Position numbers and translations under genes: made by a program
Assembly: GCA_945895265.1 (NCBI GenBank)
Contig: CAMDEF010000015.1
Coordinates: forward strand, 8,966-72,965
DNA length: 64,000 bases
Direction: 5' to 3'
DNA from: Bordetella parapertussis
GTDB lineage: Bacteria > Pseudomonadota > Gammaproteobacteria > Burkholderiales > Burkholderiaceae_B
In this document: one piece after another, positions 35,703-44,982 of the stretch
Numbering within the stretch: the first letter of the stretch is position 1
How the letters are laid out: every line of letters begins with the position of its first letter
Notes under the pieces: model-generated
Databases searched by the model: none
The model's input: the letters and a program-made list of their open reading frames with translations, nothing else
What the model was told of the DNA's origin: nothing

Positions 35703-36671
35703 CTAGGGTTTGACAATCACAGTCGAGTTTTTGAGTAAGGTCTCAGGCAGGCTGACCCCTTGCTTTTTTGCGGCCGCCAGGTTGAGTTGGATCTGGGGTC
35801 GGCTAATGACCTCTGGGGCAATCGCCCCAGGCTTGGCGCCACGCAATATCCTGATCACTTGACGGCCTGCCGCCGCCCCCACATCGCGCTCAGTCACCAC
35901 CAAGGCCGCTAACGCCCCCGCCTGCACGCTAGCGGTATCGGTAGCCAGCAACGCCATCTTGGCATCGTTGGCGGCTTTCACTAAGCCCGGGTAGGCCGCC
36001 TTCGTGTGCGAATCCCAAAACGTGTGTAGCGCATCGACCTTTCCGATCAAACTGCGGCTAGCAGCAGCGACATCTACCGAGCGCTGGGCAGCCACCTCAA
36101 CCATCAGCATCCCAGACTTAGTGAGCTGCTCTTGAAACTCGCGAATCACAACAACCGAGGCTGCGTCGGCCGGGTTGTACACCACGCCCACTCGCCGAGC
36201 CTGAGGCACAAACTGTCGAATCATCTGAACCCTGCGAGCCATCGTCAACAAATCCGAGACGCCCGTAACGTTCGTGCCTGAGGCGGACCAGCTCGGCACT
36301 AATTCGGCCTGCACTGGGTCGGTGACGCCCGCAAACACAATTGGCATTTGCTTGGTGTGCTTCATCAGTGACTGAGCGGCAGGGATTGACAGTGCGACCA
36401 GCACATCGGGGCGCCCCAAGACTAAGTTCAAGGCTTGCTGACTCAGCTTCTGCTCGTCGTCAACGACCGTCTCAGACATCATCTTGAGATTACGCCCTTC
36501 GACAAAGCCAACCGCCTTTAAGGCATCGCGTAGGCCGTCTCGCAACGCCTCGGCGCCTAGGCCACGTTCGGTGCCCAAGACGAACACAGACTTTGTTTGC
36601 GCCCAAGCGCCCGGTGCCACTAACAGCGAGAGGCCACAGAGTAAAGCCGCCAGGCATGCCCGAGATATCAT
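35703..36671 (-). CDS. ABC transporter substrate-binding protein (ABC_sub_bind/TrpX-like family)
   Basis: A 322-residue periplasmic protein. Signal peptide MISRACLAALLCGLSLLVAPGAWAQ with cleavage near residue 25; then two Rossmann-like lobes with the family-typical VALSIPAAQSLMKHTKQMPI, VFAGVTDPVQAELVPS and the GVVYNPADAASV block. The family usually travels with its own permease and ATPase genes (as in TrpXYZ); none is adjacent here, so this is an orphan component. A partial tandem copy lies directly downstream. The ligand is unknown; aromatic amino acids are known for some members. Confidence 0.88.
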   Translation of the reverse strand: MISRACLAALLCGLSLLVAPGAWAQTKSVFVLGTERGLGAEALRDGLRDALKAVGFVEGRNLKMMSETVVDDEQKLSQQALNLVLGRPDVLVALSIPAAQSLMKHTKQMPIVFAGVTDPVQAELVPSWSASGTNVTGVSDLLTMARRVQMIRQFVPQARRVGVVYNPADAASVVVIREFQEQLTKSGMLMVEVAAQRSVDVAAASRSLIGKVDALHTFWDSHTKAAYPGLVKAANDAKMALLATDTASVQAGALAALVVTERDVGAAAGRQVIRILRGAKPGAIAPEVISRPQIQLNLAAAKKQGVSLPETLLKNSTVIVKP

Positions 36672-36790
36672 TGAACCAATCCGTCTTTCATAGAGCCTTG
36701 CTCTCCTACCAGTCAGGCTGCGCAGGCTCGGTGCGGTGTTGCAGGTTACACATTACACATTGCGAGTTGCAGAGACCGCAAATCACATCG

Positions 36791-37597
36791 CTAAATCACT
36801 AACATTGCCTGTTCAGCGCGGCCCAGCATCGAGCGGGCCCATTTTTTTGCTGGCAGCCCGTATTGCTTCTCAACGTCTTCGGCGCGTGCCAAGAGCCGCC
36901 CGATCGAGACCTCAAGTTTGGGGCCTTTAAACGCTAGCACGATCTGATTACCGGCATCAATTTGCGGCAGGGACAAAAGTCGCCCGTCAAAGGCCTGACT
37001 AAGGTTGCGAATATTTCGCTCAAAACTCGCATGGGCACCAAACAAATTCACAGTCAAGACTCCTACCTCGCTGAGCACCGCACGGCAATCTTGATAAAAC
37101 TCTAAGGAGTCTCGCACTGGCCCGCGCGCTTGCCCATCATAAATATCTATCATCAATACCGCGCAACTGCCTTGTTGCTCGGGGTCAGCCACCCACTCTG
37201 CTGCATCACAGTGTTCAATGTTCAGACGCGCCGGCCTCGGTAACTTAAAGTACAACTCACAAGCTGACGTCACCAACGGGTTCCATTCGACGACACGCAA
37301 ACGATGTGAGGTGTGTTTGAGGCAAAACCGCGTCACCGAACCTGCGCCCAGCCCTAACAACCCTAGATCTTGCCCACGAGACGGATTCAAAAACAGTAGC
37401 CAGGCCATCAACTGCGCGGTGTACTCAAGCACGAGTTCGGCCGGCTGGTCAACCCACATCGCCCCTTGCACCCATTCGGTCCCAAAATGCAGATAGCGCA
37501 CACCCGCGGCTTCGGATATTGTCGGGATTTCATGCTTTCGTGACACTGGAAGGACTCCAAGGGCTTGTTTTGAATAGATCTTTTTAAAAGACACCAC
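36791..37597 (-). CDS. Spermidine-synthase-like methyltransferase-fold protein
   Basis: A 268-residue protein with a Rossmann methyltransferase core: LGLLGLGAGSVTRFCL (nucleotide-binding loop), LRVVEWNPLVTSACELYF (acidic residue after strand 2), and VLMIDIYDGQARGP at the catalytic position of spermidine synthases. It lacks the N-terminal domain of true SpeE and the usual Asp-rich polyamine motif is only partly kept, so the substrate is doubtful. Start is one of two adjacent GTG codons at 37597/37594, neither with a strong ribosome site. Divergent from rpmE2. Membership in the fold is solid, the activity is not. Confidence 0.75.
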   Translation of the reverse strand: MVSFKKIYSKQALGVLPVSRKHEIPTISEAAGVRYLHFGTEWVQGAMWVDQPAELVLEYTAQLMAWLLFLNPSRGQDLGLLGLGAGSVTRFCLKHTSHRLRVVEWNPLVTSACELYFKLPRPARLNIEHCDAAEWVADPEQQGSCAVLMIDIYDGQARGPVRDSLEFYQDCRAVLSEVGVLTVNLFGAHASFERNIRNLSQAFDGRLLSLPQIDAGNQIVLAFKGPKLEVSIGRLLARAEDVEKQYGLPAKKWARSMLGRAEQAMLVI

Positions 37598-37618
37598 TCG
37601 CAGAATACCATCGCTACT

Positions 37619-37647
37619 TTGCTAAAAACACCTATTTATTGTAGAAT
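37619..37647 (+). promoter_or_regulatory. Sigma-70 promoter of rpmE2
   Basis: TTGCTA (37619-37624) and TAGAAT (37642-37647) are separated by 17 bases, upstream of the ribosomal protein gene. Predicted leader about 90 bases. Confidence 0.65.
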
Positions 37648-37746
37648 AGTGGGCTGAACTTAGGATACGTGGCGGGCTAACAGTGGCAGTCTACTTTAGA
37701 CACCAGCTCACCCACCGGCGACCCGACCAACCTTTAAGGATTCAAA

Positions 37747-38013
37747 ATGAAAGACGGCATTCATCCAAAGTATCAAGACGTGGCCTTTGTTGATCTGCAA
37801 ACCGGCAACAAGTTTGTAACGCGCTCAACACTCACAAGCCGCGAGACCATCGAAATCGATGGCAAGACCATGCCCTTGTTCAAATGCGACGTCACGTCCG
37901 AATCACATCCCTTTTACACCGGCGCGCAAACACGCTTGGTTGAAACCGGCCGTGTCGAAAAATTCCGTGCGCGTTTTGCTCGTACCACCGGCACCAAAAA
38001 GGCATCTGCGTAA
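37747..38013 (+). CDS. rpmE2: 50S ribosomal protein L31 type B
   Basis: An 88-residue L31 of the cysteine-poor (type B, zinc-independent) class: MKDGIHPKYQDVAFVDLQTG, then FKCDVTSESHPFYTGAQTRL, and a basic tail. The four-cysteine zinc site of type A L31 is missing; only one Cys is present. In many Burkholderiales this is the only L31. AAGGA precedes the ATG and a strong terminator follows. Confidence 0.96.
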   Translation: MKDGIHPKYQDVAFVDLQTGNKFVTRSTLTSRETIEIDGKTMPLFKCDVTSESHPFYTGAQTRLVETGRVEKFRARFARTTGTKKASA

Positions 38014-38044
38014 TTTGATCTGCTACGATCAGTTTGCGTAAACC

Positions 38045-38071
38045 AAGGCAGCCTTTGGCTGCCTTTTTTTG
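38045..38071 (+). terminator. Intrinsic terminator of rpmE2
   Basis: Perfect 9-bp stem AAGGCAGCC / GGCTGCCTT with a TTT loop and a run of six T directly after. It ends about 30 bases before the next gene. Confidence 0.92.
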
Positions 38072-38102
38072 TCAGAACGCTTCGGCAGGCTATAGTTAAC
38101 AC

Positions 38103-39836
38103 GTGTCACCCAAACACCCCTCGACTCCCGCTCGCATGACTGCACCAGCCACGGTTAAATTACCGCGGCTGTTATTGTTTGTGCTGGCACTCTCGTACAT
38201 CGTCGCGGGTTTACTGGGGCGTGATCCCTGGAAAACCGACGATGTGGTCGGCTTAGCGAGCATGCTCTCGGCTTTGCACGGCAACACGGGATGGCTGACT
38301 CCGCATATTGGGTCACTAGCATTAGCGCAAGATGGCCCTCTGGCAATGTGGGTGGGGGGTGGACTCATTGCATTGTTCGGGCCACTGCTTGGCGATATCG
38401 TGGCCTCCCGACTCGCGAACTTAGTTTGGTTTTCGCTGACTCTGGCGTCGTTGTGGTACGGCACATATTTGCTTGGCCGACGTACCGAAGCGCAACCCCT
38501 GGCACTCCCCTTCGGAGGCGAGCCCTCTGTCAAAGACTACGGCAGACTGCTCGCCGACTCGGCCACGCTGCTGCTCTTGGCCACAATTGGTATTTTGTCT
38601 CGGCTGCACGAAACCTCAATTGTGCCGGCGCACATTGCCTGTCATGCATTGGCCTTTTTTGCTTTGGCACGCATGCTTGATAAGCCAAAATCTGGGGCAG
38701 CCTTGCTAGCTGTCGCACTTGCCGGCGCTTTTTTTAGCCGCGCTTGGCCCGGCCTGATGCCAATATTATTTGCGCTGTTGTTTGCTATTCACCCCAGAAG
38801 TGGTTTGTGGCAAAAGCGCCACTATATTTTGGGCGCGATTGTGATCGCAAGCGCCATCATTACAACGTGGTGGACGCTCGCCACGCGCGCAGACCTCAGC
38901 TGGATCGAAACCTGGCGGCACTGGAACTCTACTCGGCTTGGTCTGCCAGAATTCGAAGTCGCCATGCGCCCGCTGCGCGACTTGCCCTGGTTTCTTTGGC
39001 CGATTTGGCCTTTGGCCATGCTCGCACTTTGGCAGTGGCGACGCTGGATCACTGCCCCTCACATTTGGTTGCCACTCGCTTTTCTCTTAGGTGTGTTGCT
39101 CACCTTACCCGTATTGCAAGAGCCCGGCGAACCAGAGTATGTTTTATTTGTCATGCCGCTAGCCGCGCTGGCCGCGTTTGCGCTGCCCACCATGCGGCGC
39201 GGTGTGATCAATGCGCTCGACTGGTTTGCCTTGATGTGCTTTTCAGTCACGATCGTTTGTGTGTGGGTGGGCTGGTTCGCTCTGCACTTTGGGATTCCCA
39301 AACAAATCTCACTGAACATCGCTCGCCTGACCGTTGGTTACGAGCCACAACTGCTTTGGTGGCCGGTACTTGCCGCTGCAATGGTCACTTTGTGTTGGAT
39401 TGCACTGGTCATTTGGCGTCTGCGTTTGCGGCCCACCGTGTTATGGCGCGGGTCACTGCTATGCGCGTCTGGTTTAACACTCACCTGGGTGCTCTTGGTT
39501 TTGCTGTGGTTGCCCCCGCTTGATTATGTACGCAGTTATCGTCCCATGTCGGCACAGGTCAAGCAAGCATTGGCACTTGCAGTTGCTGAGTCAGGGCTAC
39601 CGAGTTGCATGCGTGCGCAAGGCTTATCGCTGGGGCCGCGTGCTTCGCTCTACGTCTTTGATGGCCTTGCATTTACGTACGATTCGCGCTGCCCCTTCGT
39701 CCTACAGCAAACAACGCTCAAACGAATCACAGATGGCTCGGCAGGCTACAGTGACGTCGCAAAAGTGTTGTGGCAAGGCTCGCGCGGCGCTGATCGCTAT
39801 GACCGTTATCGACTGCTGCGTGTCTCGGCACAATGA
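38103..39836 (+). CDS. ArnT/LgmB-like membrane glycosyltransferase (GT-C fold)
   Basis: A 577-residue protein with about twelve membrane helices. The first periplasmic loop holds GRDPWKTDDVVG, the Asp-Asp type acceptor/metal site of GT-C enzymes of the ArnT/PMT family, and the C-terminal soluble part is short. Such enzymes transfer a sugar from undecaprenyl phosphate to lipid A or another surface acceptor. The start is GTG (38103); an ATG at codon 12 (38136) is an alternative. It overlaps the MATE gene by four bases (ATGA). A GT2/deacetylase pair that could make its donor lies at 7.8-9.6 kb. The LgmB comparison (Bordetella lipid A glucosamine) is inference. Confidence 0.78.
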   Translation: MSPKHPSTPARMTAPATVKLPRLLLFVLALSYIVAGLLGRDPWKTDDVVGLASMLSALHGNTGWLTPHIGSLALAQDGPLAMWVGGGLIALFGPLLGDIVASRLANLVWFSLTLASLWYGTYLLGRRTEAQPLALPFGGEPSVKDYGRLLADSATLLLLATIGILSRLHETSIVPAHIACHALAFFALARMLDKPKSGAALLAVALAGAFFSRAWPGLMPILFALLFAIHPRSGLWQKRHYILGAIVIASAIITTWWTLATRADLSWIETWRHWNSTRLGLPEFEVAMRPLRDLPWFLWPIWPLAMLALWQWRRWITAPHIWLPLAFLLGVLLTLPVLQEPGEPEYVLFVMPLAALAAFALPTMRRGVINALDWFALMCFSVTIVCVWVGWFALHFGIPKQISLNIARLTVGYEPQLLWWPVLAAAMVTLCWIALVIWRLRLRPTVLWRGSLLCASGLTLTWVLLVLLWLPPLDYVRSYRPMSAQVKQALALAVAESGLPSCMRAQGLSLGPRASLYVFDGLAFTYDSRCPFVLQQTTLKRITDGSAGYSDVAKVLWQGSRGADRYDRYRLLRVSAQ

Positions 39837-41248
39837 CCGTATTACATTCGGCACCACAGTCTCGCAAAGCGACCCTGTTGGCGATTCTCAAACAATCCTG
39901 GCCCGTATTAATCAGTTCGTGGGCGGGCATGGCCTTTGGTGTCTTAGACACGGCGATGACCGGGCACGCGAGCCCAACCGACTTGGCTACGATGGCGCTC
40001 TCGATCGCCATTTACATCTCAGTCTTTATCGGTCTGATCGGCGTCATGCACGCTCTGATCCCGATACAAGCACAATATTTTGGCGCTGGCGAACTGAAAA
40101 AGGTCGGACAAGTTTGGGGGCAAGGCATCTGGGTATCGCTACTGCTGTCGGTTATCGGCGGGATCGTCATGCTGTTTCCCGACGTCTGGCTCAGTTTCTC
40201 GGGTGAAATCGAGCCCGAAGTCCGCACAAGTGTGCATCACTACCTTTGGGCCTTGACGTTCGGCCTACCCGCTGCGTTGATGTTTCGCACCATCTATGGC
40301 TTAGCTAACGCCGTATCTCGACCCAAACTCGTGATGAGTCTGAACCTGATCGGTATCGCCCTTAAGGCGTTCTTGAACTGGTTACTGATTTTTGGTAACT
40401 GGGGTTTGCCTGCGCTCGGTGCAACTGGCGCCGGGATCTCTTCGGCCATCGTATTTTGGATCACCCTTGCACTCGGATTATGGATTATCTTTCGCCAGCC
40501 TTTTTATCGACAATTTCATTTAACCCTTGGTATGCCCGATTTAAAAAGTATCGGCACAATTTTGAAGCTAGGGCTTCCGATGGGTGGCTCTTATCTGGTT
40601 GAAGTCTGCGCCTTCACGTTTATGTCGTTGCTCGTCGCACAAGAAGGCATTGCAGCGATCGGCGGGCATCAAGTCATGTCCAACCTGGCAGCATTAGCCT
40701 ACATGATGCCGATGTCAATCGGTGTGGCGACCGCTGCCCTCACAGCACAAGCAATTGGTGCACAACAGCTTTATCAGGCGCATCGCACCAGCCTGATGGG
40801 CCTCGTCATCGGCCTGTGTGGCGCGGTCGTGACGGCTCTGGTGTTGTACTTTGGGCGTGAGTGGATTGTCGCTGCCTATACCAACAACCCCGCGGTCGCA
40901 AGCGTCGCATTATCATTGCTTGTGTTGCTACCTTTCTTTCATCTTGTGGATGCGATGCAATGTATTAACAGCTATTTGCTGCGCGCACACAAAATCGCGT
41001 TTGTCCCCATGCTGTTGCAGACGTTTGCCCTGATGGTGGTGGGGCTGTTGGGTGGTTGGTGGATGGGGTTTGGCCCAGGAAAAAGTTTGATCGAACCGGT
41101 ACGTAATCAGTTGCTGGCAGGGTCGCCCGTTGGCGCAGGCAGCATGTGGCTCATGGCCACTATCGGGCTGGCAATCTCAACGGTACTGCTGCATTTTTTG
41201 TATCGAATCATGATCCGCAAAAAACTGCGTGAAATCAGCCCTAACTAG
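39833..41248 (+). CDS. MATE-family multidrug/toxin efflux transporter (NorM-like)
   Basis: A 471-residue protein with twelve membrane helices in two six-helix halves. Motifs: [20 protein letters not shown] at helix 1-2, [20 protein letters not shown] in the second half, and the typical AIGAQQ connecting segment. MATE proteins export cationic drugs or metabolites using Na+ or H+ gradients. The start overlaps the stop of the glycosyltransferase (ATGA), so they are co-translated. A flippase-like role for the neighbouring glycan gene cannot be excluded, but nothing in the sequence shows it. It ends four bases inside the convergent orn gene. Confidence 0.93.
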   Translation: MTVLHSAPQSRKATLLAILKQSWPVLISSWAGMAFGVLDTAMTGHASPTDLATMALSIAIYISVFIGLIGVMHALIPIQAQYFGAGELKKVGQVWGQGIWVSLLLSVIGGIVMLFPDVWLSFSGEIEPEVRTSVHHYLWALTFGLPAALMFRTIYGLANAVSRPKLVMSLNLIGIALKAFLNWLLIFGNWGLPALGATGAGISSAIVFWITLALGLWIIFRQPFYRQFHLTLGMPDLKSIGTILKLGLPMGGSYLVEVCAFTFMSLLVAQEGIAAIGGHQVMSNLAALAYMMPMSIGVATAALTAQAIGAQQLYQAHRTSLMGLVIGLCGAVVTALVLYFGREWIVAAYTNNPAVASVALSLLVLLPFFHLVDAMQCINSYLLRAHKIAFVPMLLQTFALMVVGLLGGWWMGFGPGKSLIEPVRNQLLAGSPVGAGSMWLMATIGLAISTVLLHFLYRIMIRKKLREISPN

Positions 41249-41835
41249 AGTTTGATGAAGTTTTCGCGGTAATACTTCAACTCATCAATCGACTCGTAAA
41301 TATCTGCCAGCGCCTCGTGCTTGCTGCGCTTTTCAAAGCCTTTTAATAACTCGGGCTTCCAGCGCCGCGCGAGTTCTTTTAGCGTGCTGACATCAATCGT
41401 GCGGTAATGAAAAAACTGCTCGAGCTTGGGCATGTAATTAAACATAAACCGTCGGTCTTGACTGACCGTATTGCCACAGAGCGGCGACTTACCCGCAGGC
41501 ACGTATTGGGCCATAAAGGCAATCAACTGGGCTTCGACTTCAGACTCTGTCGAGACCGAGGCTTTGACTCGATCAATGAGGCCACTCTTGCCGTGGGTGG
41601 ATTTATTCCAGCTATCCATCGCATCGAGCAAACTATGAGGCTGGTGCACGACCAGCACTGGCCCCTCGGCCACGACGGTCAGATCGGGCTCAGTAATCAC
41701 CACGGCAACCTCAATAATGCGCTCTTTTTCGGGATCCAGCCCTGTCATTTCCATATCTAGCCAAACCAGACGAAATTCGTTTGGATGGGACTTGTTGGTT
41801 TGCTTGGTTGCAGCCTGAGCGCGAGTGTTGACCAT
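41245..41835 (-). CDS. orn: Oligoribonuclease
   Basis: Orn degrades 2-5-nucleotide RNAs and pGpG and is usually essential. A DEDDh exonuclease: [20 protein letters not shown] (first Asp-Glu), [17 protein letters not shown] (Asp), and the terminal [18 protein letters not shown] (His-x4-Asp). The ATG at 41835 (196 residues) is preferred over the upstream in-frame codon at 41886, which would add 17 residues not typical of the family. Convergent with the MATE gene; divergent from the M48 protease gene by 59 bases. Confidence 0.96.
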   Translation of the reverse strand: MVNTRAQAATKQTNKSHPNEFRLVWLDMEMTGLDPEKERIIEVAVVITEPDLTVVAEGPVLVVHQPHSLLDAMDSWNKSTHGKSGLIDRVKASVSTESEVEAQLIAFMAQYVPAGKSPLCGNTVSQDRRFMFNYMPKLEQFFHYRTIDVSTLKELARRWKPELLKGFEKRSKHEALADIYESIDELKYYRENFIKL

Positions 41836-41894
41836 ATAATCAATCCGTTGAAACCACGATTTTCTCACACACGGCCATTTGGCCAATAGGTCTT

Positions 41895-43139
41895 ATGCTG
41901 ACACTCTTATTTGTTGTTTTTTTGCTCGCCATGGTTGGTATACGTTTATGGCTCGCCAATCGTCAAATCAAACATGTGCTGTCGCATCGGGCTGAAGTGC
42001 CCGCCGAGTTCGCAACTCGCATTGGCTTGGCCAGTCACCAGAAGGCGGCAGACTACACAACGGCGCGGGTGCGTTTGGGCATGTTTGAGCTCGTGTTTGA
42101 TGCTGCGGTGTTAGTGGGTTTAACCTTGTTAGGCGGCTTGCAACTCATTGATCTTTGGGTCAGTTCACTCACCACTCACGACTTGTTTAGACAAGTGTTA
42201 CTGATTGTTGCCGTCAGCTTTCTGCTGGGCATCATCGACCTGCCCTTTTCGATTTATCGTCAGTTTAAGCTTGAGGCCAAGTTTGGCTTTAACCGAATGA
42301 CCCCAGGTTTATTTGTCAGCGATATGCTCAAAGGTCTAGTGTTAGGCGCTGTACTCGGGCTCCCTCTTGTGGCAGCGGTGTTATGGCTGATGGCCGAGGC
42401 CGGCACCTACTGGTGGCTTTGGGCCTGGGGGTTATGGTCCGCCTTTAAATTACTGGTGCTGTTTATTTTTCCGACCTGGATTGCACCATTTTTTAATAAA
42501 TTCACGCCACTCACTGACGAAACTCTTGCCAGTAGTATTCGGGCGCTGGCCGAGCGTTGCGGCTTTGCGCTCAATGGTTTGTTTGTGATGGATGGCTCAA
42601 AGCGCTCGGCGCATGGCAACGCGTATTTCACAGGCTTTGGCAAAGCCCGCCGCATCGTGTTCTTTGATACCCTACTGGCGCGCCTGACACCCGACGAAAT
42701 CATTGCCGTATTAGCACACGAACTCGGTCACTTTAAGCATAAGCACATCCTGAAGCGACTCGTCTTTAGCTTTGCAGGTGCCTTGTTCTTCTTTGCGATC
42801 TTGGGCTGGATCGCACAGCAAAGTTGGTTCTATACCGATTTAGGCGTGATCCCTCAACTAGGCGGACGTAACGACGGTATGGCCTTGTTGCTCTTTTTTA
42901 TGGTGATCCCTGTTTTCACCTTTGCCTTAACGCCGTTGTTTAGCTGGTTTTCTCGTAAAGACGAGTTTGAAGCCGATCACTTTGCCACCCAGCAAAGCTC
43001 GGCCGCGCAACTGGTGTCAGCACTGGTCAAACTGGTGGATGACAACGCTTCAACACTGACCCCAGACCCAGTTCACTCGGCGTTTTATGACAGTCACCCG
43101 CCCGTATCCATTCGTATCCGGCATCTACTTGCGTCATGA
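41895..43139 (+). CDS. M48-family membrane metalloprotease (CAAX prenyl protease-like)
   Basis: A 414-residue membrane protein with about six helices and the zinc site LAHELGHFKHKH (HExxH, about residue 278), plus the downstream Glu in DEFEADHFA (about 356). It is of the Ste24/HtpX-like class and is likely a membrane quality-control protease. An N-terminal helix starts at residue 2. The stop overlaps the rsgA ATG (ATGA), a gene order repeated in Burkholderiales next to orn. Confidence 0.92.
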   Translation: MLTLLFVVFLLAMVGIRLWLANRQIKHVLSHRAEVPAEFATRIGLASHQKAADYTTARVRLGMFELVFDAAVLVGLTLLGGLQLIDLWVSSLTTHDLFRQVLLIVAVSFLLGIIDLPFSIYRQFKLEAKFGFNRMTPGLFVSDMLKGLVLGAVLGLPLVAAVLWLMAEAGTYWWLWAWGLWSAFKLLVLFIFPTWIAPFFNKFTPLTDETLASSIRALAERCGFALNGLFVMDGSKRSAHGNAYFTGFGKARRIVFFDTLLARLTPDEIIAVLAHELGHFKHKHILKRLVFSFAGALFFFAILGWIAQQSWFYTDLGVIPQLGGRNDGMALLLFFMVIPVFTFALTPLFSWFSRKDEFEADHFATQQSSAAQLVSALVKLVDDNASTLTPDPVHSAFYDSHPPVSIRIRHLLAS

Positions 43140-44035
43140 CTGAGCGCACGCAGGGGCGCGTCATTGCAGCTCACGGCCGACACTACACGGTCGAACTGCA
43201 AGACCAGTCGCTGCTTAAGTGCTTTCCGCGTGGTAAAAAAAATGAGGCCACCGTTGGTGACTATGTTGAGCTCACCCGCCAGGGGCTAGACGAAGGTTCG
43301 CTTGAAGCTGTTTTACCGCGCAAAAATTTATTGTTTAGATCGGACGAAAACCGCAGCAAACAGTTTGCGGCTAACGTCGATCAGTTGTTAATTGTGATCG
43401 CGGTGGCCCCCGCGTTTTCAGATGACCTATTGGGCCGCGCCCTTGCTGGCGCCTGGTCTGCCGGCATCACGCCAATCATCTTGCTGAACAAAGTGGATCT
43501 GCTTGACGGCTTACCAGCCGCTCGCGCGAAGCTTGCACCCTTTTACAAGCTTGGTGTCAAAATTATTGATATCTGCGCAAAGGATACTGCGCAAGTGATG
43601 TCGGCCATTTTGCCCTTGCTGACTGGGCAAACTTCATTGCTGTTGGGGCAAAGCGCAATGGGTAAATCTACCCTACTCAACACCTTAGTGCCCTTGGCCT
43701 TAGCGGCCACACGCGAGCACTCAGTTGCGCTTGGTGCAGGTAAGCACACCACCACAAGCACCCGTCTTTATCATCTACCAGAAGCTGGGGGTGACTTGAT
43801 AGATTCTCCGGGCTTTCAAGGCTTTGGTTTGCTGCACCTTGATCGCGAAGAGATCGAACGGGGGTTTCCTGAGTTTGATGCGCACATACCAGAGTGCCGG
43901 TTTTATAACTGCACACATCAACGCGAACCCAACTGTGGGGTGCTTGCTGCGCTAGAGCGCCAAGAGATCGACGCGGGTCGCCATGCGTTGTATGTGAGGC
44001 TGGTGCAAGCGAAAGCCGCTCACGACTCGTACTAA
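43136..44035 (+). CDS. rsgA: Small ribosomal subunit biogenesis GTPase RsgA
   Basis: A circularly permuted GTPase that matures the 30S subunit. OB-fold N terminus, then G4 ILLNKVDLLDG (about 125), G1 LGQSAMGKSTLLN (about 175), G3 DSPGFQ (about 222), in the permuted order, and a C-terminal zinc finger CRFYNCTHQREPNCGV. 299 residues. Starts at an ATGA overlap with the protease gene. Confidence 0.95.
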   Translation: MTERTQGRVIAAHGRHYTVELQDQSLLKCFPRGKKNEATVGDYVELTRQGLDEGSLEAVLPRKNLLFRSDENRSKQFAANVDQLLIVIAVAPAFSDDLLGRALAGAWSAGITPIILLNKVDLLDGLPAARAKLAPFYKLGVKIIDICAKDTAQVMSAILPLLTGQTSLLLGQSAMGKSTLLNTLVPLALAATREHSVALGAGKHTTTSTRLYHLPEAGGDLIDSPGFQGFGLLHLDREEIERGFPEFDAHIPECRFYNCTHQREPNCGVLAALERQEIDAGRHALYVRLVQAKAAHDSY

Positions 44036-44141
44036 GGTCAAAATAGCACGGCCGACTCAGTATCACCACATGCCACTTGAAGGTTTTGCGTCAAGTGTTC
44101 TCACACAGGCGCTTACCTGACCTGCGAACGTACAGCGGCAT

Positions 44142-44876
44142 TCAACTCTCGGCAGCCGCCTCGGACAACACCTGACACAGCCCAAGCAACATCGCTGCTG
44201 TCGCGCCCCAAATAAAAAACTGGTTGTAGGGCACAGAATAAAACTGCCGCAAACCACCATCGGCCAACTGCGCTTGATGAAAACGATAGTTCGCTGGGTC
44301 TGTCAAAAACGACAAGGGCACCTCAAACACTTCGGCCACCTCAAACTCATCAGGAGCCAAGGTAAAGTCAGGACGCACCAAGGCGGTCACTGGGTTAATC
44401 GCAAAGCCTGAGCCCGTGAGGTAACGCGGCAGCCCCCCCAGACACTCGATATGCTCGCGCAGCAAGCCGGTTTCTTCTTCGGTCTCGCGCAAAGCCGTAT
44501 CCCGTACGTCAATATCACTGGCCTCACAGCGCCCACCCGGAAAGCTGACTTGCCCCGCATGATCATTTAAGTGGGCCGTTCGCTGCGTAAACAGTACCGC
44601 CAAGCCCTCAGGACGCATCACAATAGGCACCAATACTGCGGCCTCAACCGGCGTTCCCTCGCGTCCCGGCATCCGTCGAAGCGACTCGTTCGGAATATCA
44701 AGCTGGCGTTCAATATTTTTTGACAGTACCGCGCGCAACCACTCGGGGTTCAAGTGCGTCGCAGGCACAGCACCAAACTTTAAAGACGAAGGTACCCAGG
44801 GTTGGGTCTTCGGATCAAACGAAGGGCGAGTTGGCGCACGGCGAACCCGCGGACTTTCAGGAGGTGTGGCAGACAT
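44142..44876 (-). CDS. nudL: Nudix hydrolase, CoA pyrophosphatase type
   Basis: A 244-residue protein. The Nudix box begins GGRCEASDIDVRDTALRETE and continues through ETGL; the upstream AVLVPIVMRPEGLAVLFTQR and LNDHAGQVSFPGGR are typical of the CoA pyrophosphatase (NudL/YeaB) group. It cleaves CoA to phosphopantetheine and 3',5'-ADP. Start ATG at 44876. Convergent with rsgA. In related genomes nudL sits next to rplS; here a six-gene ABC operon lies in between. Confidence 0.88.
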   Translation of the reverse strand: MSATPPESPRVRRAPTRPSFDPKTQPWVPSSLKFGAVPATHLNPEWLRAVLSKNIERQLDIPNESLRRMPGREGTPVEAAVLVPIVMRPEGLAVLFTQRTAHLNDHAGQVSFPGGRCEASDIDVRDTALRETEEETGLLREHIECLGGLPRYLTGSGFAINPVTALVRPDFTLAPDEFEVAEVFEVPLSFLTDPANYRFHQAQLADGGLRQFYSVPYNQFFIWGATAAMLLGLCQVLSEAAAES

Positions 44877-44938
44877 ACAAGCGAATGATTTCCAAGCTAG
44901 GATTGACTCCTTTTTAACCGAAACGGCAGCGGCTTGTG

Positions 44939-44956
44939 GAATAATCAGACTTATTC
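44939..44956. promoter_or_regulatory. Operator-like inverted repeat before the amidohydrolase operon
   Basis: GAATAA-TCAGAC-TTATTC, six-base arms around six bases, lies 26 bases upstream of the amidohydrolase ATG in the divergent gap with nudL. It may be a regulator site. No specific regulator can be named. Confidence 0.35.
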
Positions 44957-44982
44957 TTCAGCGCTTACTTTAAAAGTCCTAT

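Noticed and set aside
35703..36671. Complete TrpXYZ-type transporter
   Set aside because: Only the binding protein is present; no permease or ATPase of that family lies next to it.
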